Shown here piece by piece: positions 53,771-63,160 of a stretch of 64,000 bases of DNA; position 1 is the first letter of the stretch; the number at the start of each line of letters is the position of its first letter. The translations under genes and the position numbers were made by a program. The stretch comes from Candidatus Amarobacter glycogenicus. GTDB taxonomy: Bacteria > Chloroflexota > Dehalococcoidia > Tepidiformales > Tepidiformaceae. The DNA lies in contig JADJZF010000004.1 of NCBI GenBank assembly GCA_016719395.1, positions 124,001 to 188,000 on the forward strand, in the 5' to 3' direction. Under the pieces are notes generated by a model. The model was not told the DNA's origin. It made no database searches and saw nothing but the letters and a program-made list of their open reading frames with translations.

Positions 53771-54907
53771 TCACGCCCCAGGCGGCTCGGGCAACGGCGC
53801 CGCCTCGAACCGGTCCAGGACCTCGTACGCTTTCAGGTCCGTGATCGCGCTCAACGAGCGGTACAGCATCTTCGACACCAGGGCCGCGCCGCGCTCGTTC
53901 GCCAGGTCGATGCTGCCGGCGGAGGTCACCGGGTACGTCAGGCAGTACATCGTCGCTATCCGGTAGTCGTCCCAGCACCGGTCAAACGTGTAGTCCTGCA
54001 CACCGTTCGCAGCGAGCGCGCGGTGGTACTCCCGCACCAGCGATTCTTCGTTCGCCGCCCGGATCGCCGGGTCAACGCTCTGGCTCATGAAGTACCCGAT
54101 GTCGTACGGACCCCGCGCCTTGATCGCGATCTGCCAGTCCACCAGCGTTACCGGGCTCGAGTTGTCCGGGCTTCCCCAGAACACGTTGTCGAGGCGCAGG
54201 TCGCCGTGGCAGAGCGTCACCGGCGCCGCGGCGAAGTTGTCCTGGATGGGGTTCATGCGCGGCAGGAACTTCCCCGCCATCTCGATCTGGGCGCCGGTCA
54301 TCCGGTCGCCGAACTTCTCCACTGCCGGTTCGAGCGACTGTGCGTACGCAAGCGCCGACAGCTTGAGCATCGGGGCGTTGCCGTACGGCAGCCACTCCAG
54401 CGTCTCGAGGTCCGGCGAGCCCCACCACCGCGCATGGAGCTTCGCCATCTGGTGCATCAGCACCAGGCACTCCTCCGCGCTCGCCCCCGCCACCTGGTCC
54501 CCCAGTTGGAGCCCGCCCAGGTCCTCCATCAGGATCACGTACCGGACGTTCTCGGGGTCCCGGCCCGTGAAGTAACTGTGCGCCGTCCGGACCCCGATCC
54601 GGTCGCCGACTTCGTCGTAGAACCGCACTTCCTTTTCGTAGAACCCCAGCATCTCCGCGATGCCGCGTCCTCCCGGGTCGGCAGTCGGGATCTTGGCGAT
54701 CAGGGTCTTTGGCGCAGTCGATCCGCCGGTGCTGTAGGCCGGCGTCAGCCGCGCCAGCTCGCCCAGGATCCCGACGCCCTGGCCGATCGTTACCTTCTCG
54801 ATCGCCGTTACCGTGCACTCGCCGGCCTTGCCCCCGGCCCTCAGCGCGGCCGTGAGCCACTCAGGCGTGATGTCGTCCATGGTCACGGGGACTGCGGGTG
54901 CGCTCAT
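53771..54907 (-). CDS. Phosphotransferase, ecdysteroid-kinase/APH-like
   Basis: 378 residues, ATG 54907 after GGAGG. MDDITPEWLTAALRAGG, TIGQGVGILGELARLTPAYS, KTLIAKIPT (ATP-binding Lys), RYVILMEDLGGLQLGDQVAG, catalytic loop TLCHGDLRLDNVFWG (HGDxRxDN) and metal motif VTLVDWQIAIKARGPYDIGY (DWQ). Typical of APH-fold kinases of the EcKinase group; often found near acyl-CoA enzymes in actinobacteria and Chloroflexota. Small-molecule hydroxyl substrate unknown. Confidence 0.85.
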   Translation of the reverse strand: MSAPAVPVTMDDITPEWLTAALRAGGKAGECTVTAIEKVTIGQGVGILGELARLTPAYSTGGSTAPKTLIAKIPTADPGGRGIAEMLGFYEKEVRFYDEVGDRIGVRTAHSYFTGRDPENVRYVILMEDLGGLQLGDQVAGASAEECLVLMHQMAKLHARWWGSPDLETLEWLPYGNAPMLKLSALAYAQSLEPAVEKFGDRMTGAQIEMAGKFLPRMNPIQDNFAAAPVTLCHGDLRLDNVFWGSPDNSSPVTLVDWQIAIKARGPYDIGYFMSQSVDPAIRAANEESLVREYHRALAANGVQDYTFDRCWDDYRIATMYCLTYPVTSAGSIDLANERGAALVSKMLYRSLSAITDLKAYEVLDRFEAAPLPEPPGA

Positions 54908-54938
54908 AGTGGCCTCCGGCGCGATGCGGTTTTTCGAT

Positions 54939-55436
54939 TTACAACTCGGGCTCTGGTGCCTTCGTCGGGTTCCGCAGTTCCACCCAGAAGAGCGCAACCA
55001 CGAGCGAGAGTGCGGCCAGCCCGAGGCAGACGCCTCCGAGTACTGAGAGCACATCTTGGGTGGTCGCGCTGGGCTCCGCCTCGCGGTCCACCATGATGTC
55101 GGCCGCGGCGAAAATCGCCGCCAGCAGCAGGAACCCGATGCCTGCCGCAAGAGGCTCGCCTTGCTTTCGTGCCAGCAGGTGCCCGGCGGCGATCGCGCCA
55201 ATCACGAGGATGGGGATGACTGTCACGAGCCACTCGCGGTGGTTCTCCCAGCTGTCCCGAACGGAGAACAACAACGCGGTGAACCCGATCGCCAGGGCGA
55301 TGCCGGTGATCGTGCCGGCCCAGTGCTTCAGCAGGTCGCTACGCGGCGTCGCCGGCGCTGCCGGGCGGTTGCTGCGGTCGTGCAGGAAAGCGGCCTTCTC
55401 GGTCTCGACGGGGGCTGGGATGCTCAAGTTCGCCAT
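54939..55436 (-). CDS. Four-helix membrane protein
   Basis: 165 residues, ATG 55436. Hydrophobic segments WAGTITGIALAIGFTALLFS, WLVTVIPILVIGAIAAGHLL, LAAGIGFLLLAAIFAAADIM and GVCLGLAALSLVVALFWVEL; soluble N-terminus. Family not recognised. It precedes the kinase gene by 31 bases on the same strand. Confidence 0.7.
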   Translation of the reverse strand: MANLSIPAPVETEKAAFLHDRSNRPAAPATPRSDLLKHWAGTITGIALAIGFTALLFSVRDSWENHREWLVTVIPILVIGAIAAGHLLARKQGEPLAAGIGFLLLAAIFAAADIMVDREAEPSATTQDVLSVLGGVCLGLAALSLVVALFWVELRNPTKAPEPEL

Positions 55437-55542
55437 AACCCGCGAATTGTGGAGTGCGGGGCCGCCACAGGCAATCCATAGGTTGCTTGTCGCTTCCCCG
55501 GGAGTACCCGGGCGAGGCCCGGAGCGCTAGGCTTCTCCGCAG

Positions 55543-56190
55543 ATGACCGCAGCAGTCGCCGAACTCTCTCTCCTCCCGCCAGGCCCACTCGATGAGTGGC
55601 TGCCCGCACGGCTTGAGTCCATCCTCGCTGCCGCCACCGCCCGCGTCGTGTTGATCGATGCCGCTGGCGCCCCGCCGGACGCCGTTCTTTCGGCCGCGTG
55701 CCTGCGGTCCCTCCTGCTCTTCGAACTCCCGGTCGTCTTCGCCTTCGAAGGTGCCCTTGCGGGTGGCCTCGCGGAGATAGCGCTCGCCGCAGACATCCGC
55801 GTCTGCTCGGAAAGCGCCTCCCTGCGCGGTCCGCTCGCTTCCAGTGCCCGCGTCCGCACCCTCGCCGATGAAGGCACCGCGCTGGCCCTCTTCCTTGGCC
55901 GGGAGGCACTCAGCGCGGATGCGCTCCTCGCGGCGGGCCTGGTGAGCTCGTTGGCGCCCGCCGGCCAGTCTCTCGCCGAAGGCCGCCGTGTCGCCGCGGT
56001 CGTCGCTTCCCGCGGCCCAATCGCAACTCGCCTCGGCAAGGAAGCCATCTGGCGCGGGTTGGCGCAGCCCCTCGATCAGGCGCTCCGTTTCGAGACCGAT
56101 TTGACCTTGCTGTTGCAGACGACGAAAGATCGCGCGGAAGGGGTTCGAGCGTTCTTAGAGAAGAGAGCCCCGATTTTTACAGGTGAGTGA
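55543..56190 (+). CDS. Crotonase-fold (enoyl-CoA hydratase-like) protein, possibly inactive
   Basis: 215 residues from ATG 55543. VVFAFEGALAGGLAEIALAA with ADIRVCSESASLRGP is the crotonase oxyanion core, then ALALFLGREALSADALLAAG and LVSSLAPAG. The usual PEVxLG active-site stretch is replaced by RGPLASSARVRTL, so the catalytic acid is not evident, and the N-terminal third is divergent. Could be a pseudo-enzyme or an unusual hydrolase. Confidence 0.7.
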   Translation: MTAAVAELSLLPPGPLDEWLPARLESILAAATARVVLIDAAGAPPDAVLSAACLRSLLLFELPVVFAFEGALAGGLAEIALAADIRVCSESASLRGPLASSARVRTLADEGTALALFLGREALSADALLAAGLVSSLAPAGQSLAEGRRVAAVVASRGPIATRLGKEAIWRGLAQPLDQALRFETDLTLLLQTTKDRAEGVRAFLEKRAPIFTGE

Positions 56191-56193
56191 CAA

Positions 56194-56445
56194 ATGATTG
56201 TGATGCTGGAGGAGCCAGAGGCCTGGTCGCTGATGATGCTCGTCAGCGCCGTGGCCGTGGACAATGCCGATCTTTCCGACGATGGAAAGGAAGCCATTCG
56301 ACGCTGGCGCAGCGACCGCCCCGAGGGCTCGCCCGCTCTCGCCAAACTAACCGACGACCTCAACAAGGCCATCAACGCCCACCTCGATGCGAAGTTCCTT
56401 CGCCGCGTGAAGAGCAAGGGCTGGTACGAGACGGTGAAGAAGTAA
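56194..56445 (+). CDS. Small protein, first of a tandem paralogous pair
   Basis: 83 residues, ATG 56194, four bases after the crotonase-like gene. LVSAVAVDNADLSDDGKEAI, RRWRSDRPEGSPALAKLTDD, LNKAINAHLDAKFLRRVKSK. Its stop overlaps the next gene by one base (TAATG). The layout (Val/Ala helix, acidic turn, RRWR, Gly-Ser, Leu-x-Asp-x-x-Asn) is mirrored in the second gene. Function unknown. Confidence 0.65.
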   Translation: MIVMLEEPEAWSLMMLVSAVAVDNADLSDDGKEAIRRWRSDRPEGSPALAKLTDDLNKAINAHLDAKFLRRVKSKGWYETVKK

Positions 56446-56687
56446 TGGATGTCCGATTTACCGACGACGAAATCGCCGAGGCCCTGACCGTCCTCGTGAA
56501 CCGCATGGCCGATGAAGCCGGCTTGCCCGACAAAGACCGCGCGATGCTCAAGCGCTGGCGCACCGCCAGGATGAAGCTCGGCAGCGATGGCATGCAGGAA
56601 CTCGTCGACAAGACCAACGAGGATTTCGCCCAGATGATGGTCCGCCGCGAACGCAGCCAGATCCAGAAGCACGACTGGAACGACTGA
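56445..56687 (+). CDS. Small protein, second of a tandem paralogous pair
   Basis: 80 residues. MDVRFTDDEIAEALTVLVNR, MADEAGLPDKDRAMLKRWRT, MKLGSDGMQELVDKTNEDFA, then a charged tail RRERSQIQKHDWND. Aligns by eye with the preceding protein: Ala-Gly/Asp-Leu, Lys/Arg-Arg-Trp-Arg, Gly-Ser, Leu-x-Asp-x-x-Asn in the same spacing. Probably a duplicated small domain that acts as a heterodimer. Confidence 0.65.
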   Translation: MDVRFTDDEIAEALTVLVNRMADEAGLPDKDRAMLKRWRTARMKLGSDGMQELVDKTNEDFAQMMVRRERSQIQKHDWND

Positions 56688-56748
56688 CAGCCGCCGCTAC
56701 GCTGGCCGAGGACCGTTTCGTTTGCGGCGTCTCCCGTTGGACTTGTCG

Positions 56749-56760
56749 TTTGTTAACAAA
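56749..56760. promoter_or_regulatory. Perfect palindrome TTTGTTAACAAA
   Basis: Twelve-base palindrome four bases before the hairpin and 34 bases before the ATG at 56795, in an AT-rich pocket of an otherwise GC-rich region. Likely a regulator site of the PEP-utilising-type gene. Confidence 0.5.
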
Positions 56761-56763
56761 AGT

Positions 56764-56794
56764 GTGAGCATCCCCGCGCCTCGGGGGTGCTCAC
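56764..56794 (+). promoter_or_regulatory. Leader hairpin that sequesters the ribosome site
   Basis: GTGAGCATCCCC pairs with GGGGGTGCTCAC (12 pairs, one G-T) around loop GCGCCTC. The 3' arm holds the only Shine-Dalgarno candidate (GGGGG) and ends directly at the ATG (56795), so folding should block translation. Confidence 0.65.
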
Positions 56795-58315
56795 ATGTCC
56801 GACTCGTCCATCTTCGCATTCGATGATCCGGCCGACGCTCAGCGGCTCTGGTTCCGCGATCCGCTTCACGCTCCCCGTGCCCTGCCGCCCCTCAATGCCG
56901 CTTTCTGGGGTCGCTTCTCCGGCCTGGCCAACCGGCTCGAACCCAGGACCATCCACGGGTTCGTCTACTTCTCGCCGCTCTCAGTCCCGCGGACTGCCCC
57001 GCCGCCACTGCCGCACGGCCAGGCGGCCGAGAATTGGCGCACGCTCTACCTCCCTGCCGTCGAACGCGCCTACGAGGCAATCCTCGCCCCGGACTACGCC
57101 GCCCTCACCGCGCTCGAACTCGTCACTCTCTTCGCCGACCAGTTGGCGCAGGCCGTCCCGGCGATGGCCAACACCATCGTCGCAGCCGTAGAACTCTCAC
57201 CCGACGCAGAGCGCCTGGCCAATCTCCTCGAATCCCGCCTCGGCGATGAAGGTCCGCTCCTCAGTGCCACCATCCTCCACGGCGGTGACTCGGAAACGGC
57301 TTCGCTCGGCCGCGGCGTCCGCCAGCTCGCCGATGCCGCCCGGGATTCTGCCGGCGTCCCCGCGCTCCTCGCCGAGTCCCGCTTCGAAGCGGCCCTTGCC
57401 TCCACCGCCGAGCCCTGGGCAGGAGCCCTCAGGAGCTTCCTCAGCGACCACACCGACGAAATCGCCCTCTGGAGCGAGATCCATCTCCCCGCCTGGAACG
57501 AAGATCCCGTCCCACTCCTCCGTCTCGTCGCTGCCACCCTCAACTCTCCCGAACGGGACGCTTCCACCAGCGCCGAGGATGCGGTTGCGACCGTCCGCGC
57601 CAGGCTCGCCCCCGAGGACCTTCCCGAATTCGAAGCCGACCTCGCCCTCAGCCGCGACTACGTCCCCGTCATCGAGCACCGCGCGCGCTGGCAGCTCAAG
57701 TTGCTTGGCTCCTTCCGCCGTCCCCTGCTCGCCCTCGGCGAAAAGCTCGTCGCCCTCGGCGTTGTCGCCGTCCCGGACGATGTTTTCTTCCTTAATCCCG
57801 GGGAACTCGAGCCCGCCGCCGCTGGCGAGGATATGCGCTCTCGCGTCGCCGGCCGCCGCGCTCGGTGGCAGGAAGACCTCGCACTCGATCCGCCCCTCTT
57901 GCTCGGCGTCCCCGTCCCATGGGAGATGCTCGGCGCCCTGGATCCCATGCTGAAGCGGATCTTTGGCGCCGTCCGCGTCGCCGCACCGAGCCAGGCTGTT
58001 GTCACCGGCATCGCCGCCAGCAAGGGACTCGCTCGCGGTCCGGCGCGTGTCGTCCGGTCTCTCGGGGAAGCAGAAGACCTGCAGGATGGCGACGTTCTTG
58101 TCTGTATCACGACGTCGCCGCCCTGGACTCCCTACTTTGCCGTTGTCTCCGCCGTCGTCACGGATTCCGGTGGAGTTCTCTCCCACGCCGCCATCGAGGC
58201 CCGTGAATACGGCATCCCGGCCGTCGTGGGCACCCGCGACGCCACCCGCAGGATCCCCGAGGGCGCCATCGTCACCGTCGATGGTGCCGCCGGCACCGTA
58301 ACCATCGAAGGCTGA
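56795..58315 (+). CDS. PEP-utilising-enzyme mobile-domain protein without ATP-grasp domain
   Basis: 506 residues, ATG 56795. The last 110 residues form the swivelling phosphohistidine domain: GIAASKGLARGPARVVRSLG, LQDGDVLVCITTSPPWTPYF, VTDSGGVLSHAAIEAREYGI (His in LSHA is the phosphoacceptor) and PAVVGTRDATRRIPEG. The first 390 residues are helical (FGYFSPLSV-like start, EFEADLALSRDYVPVIEHRA) and resemble the middle region of PEP-synthase-like proteins such as rifampicin phosphotransferase. The ATP-grasp domain is missing and no neighbour supplies it. Confidence 0.82.
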   Translation: MSDSSIFAFDDPADAQRLWFRDPLHAPRALPPLNAAFWGRFSGLANRLEPRTIHGFVYFSPLSVPRTAPPPLPHGQAAENWRTLYLPAVERAYEAILAPDYAALTALELVTLFADQLAQAVPAMANTIVAAVELSPDAERLANLLESRLGDEGPLLSATILHGGDSETASLGRGVRQLADAARDSAGVPALLAESRFEAALASTAEPWAGALRSFLSDHTDEIALWSEIHLPAWNEDPVPLLRLVAATLNSPERDASTSAEDAVATVRARLAPEDLPEFEADLALSRDYVPVIEHRARWQLKLLGSFRRPLLALGEKLVALGVVAVPDDVFFLNPGELEPAAAGEDMRSRVAGRRARWQEDLALDPPLLLGVPVPWEMLGALDPMLKRIFGAVRVAAPSQAVVTGIAASKGLARGPARVVRSLGEAEDLQDGDVLVCITTSPPWTPYFAVVSAVVTDSGGVLSHAAIEAREYGIPAVVGTRDATRRIPEGAIVTVDGAAGTVTIEG

Positions 58316-58341
58316 ACGCGGCAACGTACACTCGTGACACC

Positions 58342-59271
58342 ATGACGGAGATTCGAGTGCTCGTCGCAGGCTCCGGCCGCATGTCCCGGGAGGTCGCCGC
58401 CGCCGTCCGCGCTACCCCGGGCATGTCTCCGGTCGGCTTCGTGCGCGCCCCGGGTCCAGGGCAGCGTGCGCAGCGAGTACAATCAACGCCTATGACTGAT
58501 ACCCGCGTCCTGGTCTCTGGTTCCGGCCGCATGGGTCGCGAGGTTGCCGCGGCAGTCCTCGCCGAGCCGGGCATGTCACCCATCGGCTACGTCGACGGGC
58601 TCGCCGAGCCCGGCGTCCTCCAGGGCATCCCGCTCTTCAAGGACGCCGCCGCGGCCTGCGACCAGCTCAAGCCAGATGTCGTCATCGATTTCACCAACGC
58701 GGCCTGGACGCCCGCACTCGCCGAAGCCTGCATCCCCCGCGGCGTGCGCATGGTCATCGGCACCACCGGGCTGAGCGCAGCCTTCATGGCGTGGCTCGAA
58801 TCCGAATCCGTCGCTCGAAAGACCGGCGCCGTCGTCGCCGCGAACTTCGCCATCGGCGCCGTCCTCATGATGCACTTCGCCGCCCAGGCCGCCCGCTTCT
58901 TCGATAACGCCGAGATCATCGAGCTCCATCACGACAAGAAGGTCGATTCACCCAGCGGCACCGCCAAGACCACCGCCGAGCTGATGCGCGCCGCCCGCGA
59001 CCGCGACTTCATCCACCCCGAGTCTGAGAAGGAGCCGCTGCCCGGTGCCCGCGGCGCGGAATACGGGGGGGTCGCCATCCACTCCGTCCGTCTCCCCGGC
59101 CTCGTCGCCCACCAGGAAGTCCTCTTCGGTGGCCTCGGCCAGACACTCACCATCCGCCACGACACCACCGGACGCGATTCCTTCATGCCCGGCGTCATCG
59201 CAGCCACCCGCGAAGTCATGAAGCTCGACCGCCTCGTCCTCGGCCTCGACGCCCTCTTCGGGCTGGATTGA
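58342..59271 (+). CDS. dapB: 4-hydroxy-tetrahydrodipicolinate reductase with duplicated N-terminus
   Basis: Reduces the dihydrodipicolinate intermediate in lysine/diaminopimelate synthesis. The conventional protein starts at ATG 58493 (MTDTRVLVSGSGRMGREVAA, 259 residues) with DVVIDFTNAAWTPALAEACI, VVAANFAIGAVLMMHFA, catalytic HHDKKVDSPSGTAKTTAELM and GLGQTLTIRHDTTGRDSFMP. In the same open frame, ATG 58342 starts a second, diverged copy of the first 32 residues (MTEIRVLVAGSGRMSREVAA), in which the third Gly of the nucleotide-binding loop is Ser. Either start is possible. Confidence 0.93.
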   Translation: MTEIRVLVAGSGRMSREVAAAVRATPGMSPVGFVRAPGPGQRAQRVQSTPMTDTRVLVSGSGRMGREVAAAVLAEPGMSPIGYVDGLAEPGVLQGIPLFKDAAAACDQLKPDVVIDFTNAAWTPALAEACIPRGVRMVIGTTGLSAAFMAWLESESVARKTGAVVAANFAIGAVLMMHFAAQAARFFDNAEIIELHHDKKVDSPSGTAKTTAELMRAARDRDFIHPESEKEPLPGARGAEYGGVAIHSVRLPGLVAHQEVLFGGLGQTLTIRHDTTGRDSFMPGVIAATREVMKLDRLVLGLDALFGLD

Positions 59272-59280
59272 GCGTTAGCC

Positions 59281-60027
59281 GTGGCCATCCGCGCTGTGCT
59301 CTTCGACCTCGATGGCACGCTCTGGACCATGCTGCCGTCGGACCACAACTGGGATCCGATAACCGCCATCCAGGCTAGCGCACTCAAGCCGCACTTCGAC
59401 CGCCTGGGTTTCTCGTTCGATCCGGCAGACTTTGTCGTCCGGCTGGTCGCCGATGTCGGCGCGACGCTCAATCCTCCGACTACAGACCACAGTGAGCCGT
59501 CCTGGTACCCGTGCCTCGAACGTGTCCTCGCCTCGTACGGGCACTCCTGCGATCGGAGCGATGCCGGCCTCATCCTCGACGAAATCAACGCCGTCCCGTT
59601 CACGGAAATGGGCATCTTCGCCTTTTCCGATGCGGCCCCCGCGCTCGAAGCACTCAAAGCCTCCGGCCTGAAGATCGGCGCGGTCACCAACAACGCGAAG
59701 CCTGCCCACATCCTCGCTGCCCAGGTGCAGCATCTCGGTCTGCCAGATGTTTTCGATGTCATCGTCTCGTCATGGGAACTGGGATGGCGCAAGCCACACC
59801 CGATCCCGTTCCGGACCGCCCTCAGAGCACTCGGCGTCGAGCCCCACGAAACCGCCCACGTCGGCGACTCCTACGAAAACGACATCGCCCCAGCCCTCGC
59901 CCTCGGTATGACCGCAGTCCTCCGTCGCGGCAGGCCCACCCCGCCCGGGGCACCCGTCCCGTACCACGAAATCGACTCGCTCGAAGAGCTGGTGCCTCTG
60001 CTGGCCGGCCCGGGACCGGACGCCTGA
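59281..60027 (+). CDS. HAD superfamily hydrolase
   Basis: 248 residues, GTG 59281. Motif I AVLFDLDGTLWTM (DxDGT), motif II KIGAVTNNAKP, motif III Lys in ELGWRKPHPIPF, motif IV HVGDSYENDIAPALALGM. All four motifs are present, so it is likely an active phosphatase of small metabolites (phosphoglycolate-phosphatase-like). Nine bases after dapB. Confidence 0.9.
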   Translation: MAIRAVLFDLDGTLWTMLPSDHNWDPITAIQASALKPHFDRLGFSFDPADFVVRLVADVGATLNPPTTDHSEPSWYPCLERVLASYGHSCDRSDAGLILDEINAVPFTEMGIFAFSDAAPALEALKASGLKIGAVTNNAKPAHILAAQVQHLGLPDVFDVIVSSWELGWRKPHPIPFRTALRALGVEPHETAHVGDSYENDIAPALALGMTAVLRRGRPTPPGAPVPYHEIDSLEELVPLLAGPGPDA

Positions 60028-60037
60028 GACCTGAACC

Positions 60038-62113
<2,076 letters not shown>

Positions 62114-62200
62114 TGCCGGAGCTTAGAACATCTGTGCGAGCATGGGAAGTCCGCCCCCACCTTCTCGCGCAGGAGGATGCAGTCCTCCACAATTCGTGCA

Positions 62201-63082
62201 ATGGCACGGCCGTTCCTGAAGTGGGCAGGCGGCAAGGCGAAACTCGCCCCCGCGATCCTCGCCGCCGCGCCTCCCGGTCTCTCTCGCTACGTCGAGCCTT
62301 TCGCTGGCGCCGCGGCCGTCTTCTTCGCCTTCGCCGAAGCCCGCCCCGGCCTCTCCTCTCTCCTCAACGACGCGAATCACGAACTCATCGAGACATTCAC
62401 TGTCCTCCGCGACCAGCCCGGCTCGCTCTCCTCGGCTCTCGCACTCCTCTCGTCGGCCTACTACGCGCGGGATCCCGTCGCCCGCCGTGACTTCTACTAC
62501 GAGGCCCGTTCCAACCCGGGTGCCACTCCACTCGAACGCGCCGCGCGCTTCATCTTCCTGAACAAGACGTGCTACAACGGTCTCTTCCGGGTCAACTCGA
62601 GCGGCGGTTTCAACGTCCCTCACGGCCGCTACAAGAACCCCCGCATCCTCGATGAGGACCTCCTCCTGGCCTGCTCCCGGGCACTCCAGCACGCCGAACT
62701 CCGCTCCGAGGATTTCCCCGAGACCTGCGCCGCCGCCCGCCCTGGCGACTTCGTCTACCTGGACCCGCCCTACCACCCCCTCACGGCAACGGCCAACTTC
62801 ACTGGCTACACACGCGCCGATTTCGGCCGCGCCGACCAGCTCCGCCTGCGCGATGCCTTCGAGTCGCTCACTGCCCGCGGCGTCGCCGCAATGCTCTCCA
62901 ACTCGGACCATGAGTACGTCCGCGGACTCTATGGCGGCCTCGGCTACCGGGTCCGCACAGTCACAATGTCGCGAGCCATCAACTCCCGCGGTTCTGCTCG
63001 CAGCCCCATCCCCGAACTGCTCATCGACAACTTCGAACGGGTGGGCCTCCGCAGTCCCGAAGGGTCAGCGGGCCGCCCGTAG
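62201..63082 (+). CDS. DNA adenine (N6) methyltransferase, D12/Dam class
   Basis: 293 residues, ATG 62201 (MARPFLKWAGGKAKLAPAIL), the SAM motif FLKWAGGK. Then VEPFAGAAAVFFAF, LLNDANHELIETFTVLRDQP, FIFLNKTCYNGLFRVNSSGG, FNVPHGRYKNP, and the catalytic DPPY in FVYLDPPYHPL. GATC-type Dam-like by family; no partner nuclease is next to it, so it is an orphan methylase. A GGAGGA-TGCAG-TCCTCC hairpin (62172-62188) lies just upstream, overlapping a possible earlier ATG at 62177, and may control translation. Confidence 0.93.
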   Translation: MARPFLKWAGGKAKLAPAILAAAPPGLSRYVEPFAGAAAVFFAFAEARPGLSSLLNDANHELIETFTVLRDQPGSLSSALALLSSAYYARDPVARRDFYYEARSNPGATPLERAARFIFLNKTCYNGLFRVNSSGGFNVPHGRYKNPRILDEDLLLACSRALQHAELRSEDFPETCAAARPGDFVYLDPPYHPLTATANFTGYTRADFGRADQLRLRDAFESLTARGVAAMLSNSDHEYVRGLYGGLGYRVRTVTMSRAINSRGSARSPIPELLIDNFERVGLRSPEGSAGRP

Positions 63083-63160
63083 GCCGGGTCGCCGCCGTGT
63101 AGGCCGGCCCCCGCGGATCTTCGCCTTGGCTCCCGCCCCACCGCCTGCTTCACTGGATCG

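Noticed and set aside
62177..62200. ATG 62177 as start of the adenine methyltransferase
   Set aside because: Family proteins begin close to the FLKWAGGK motif, and this ATG sits within the GGAGGA/TCCTCC hairpin; ATG 62201 fits better.
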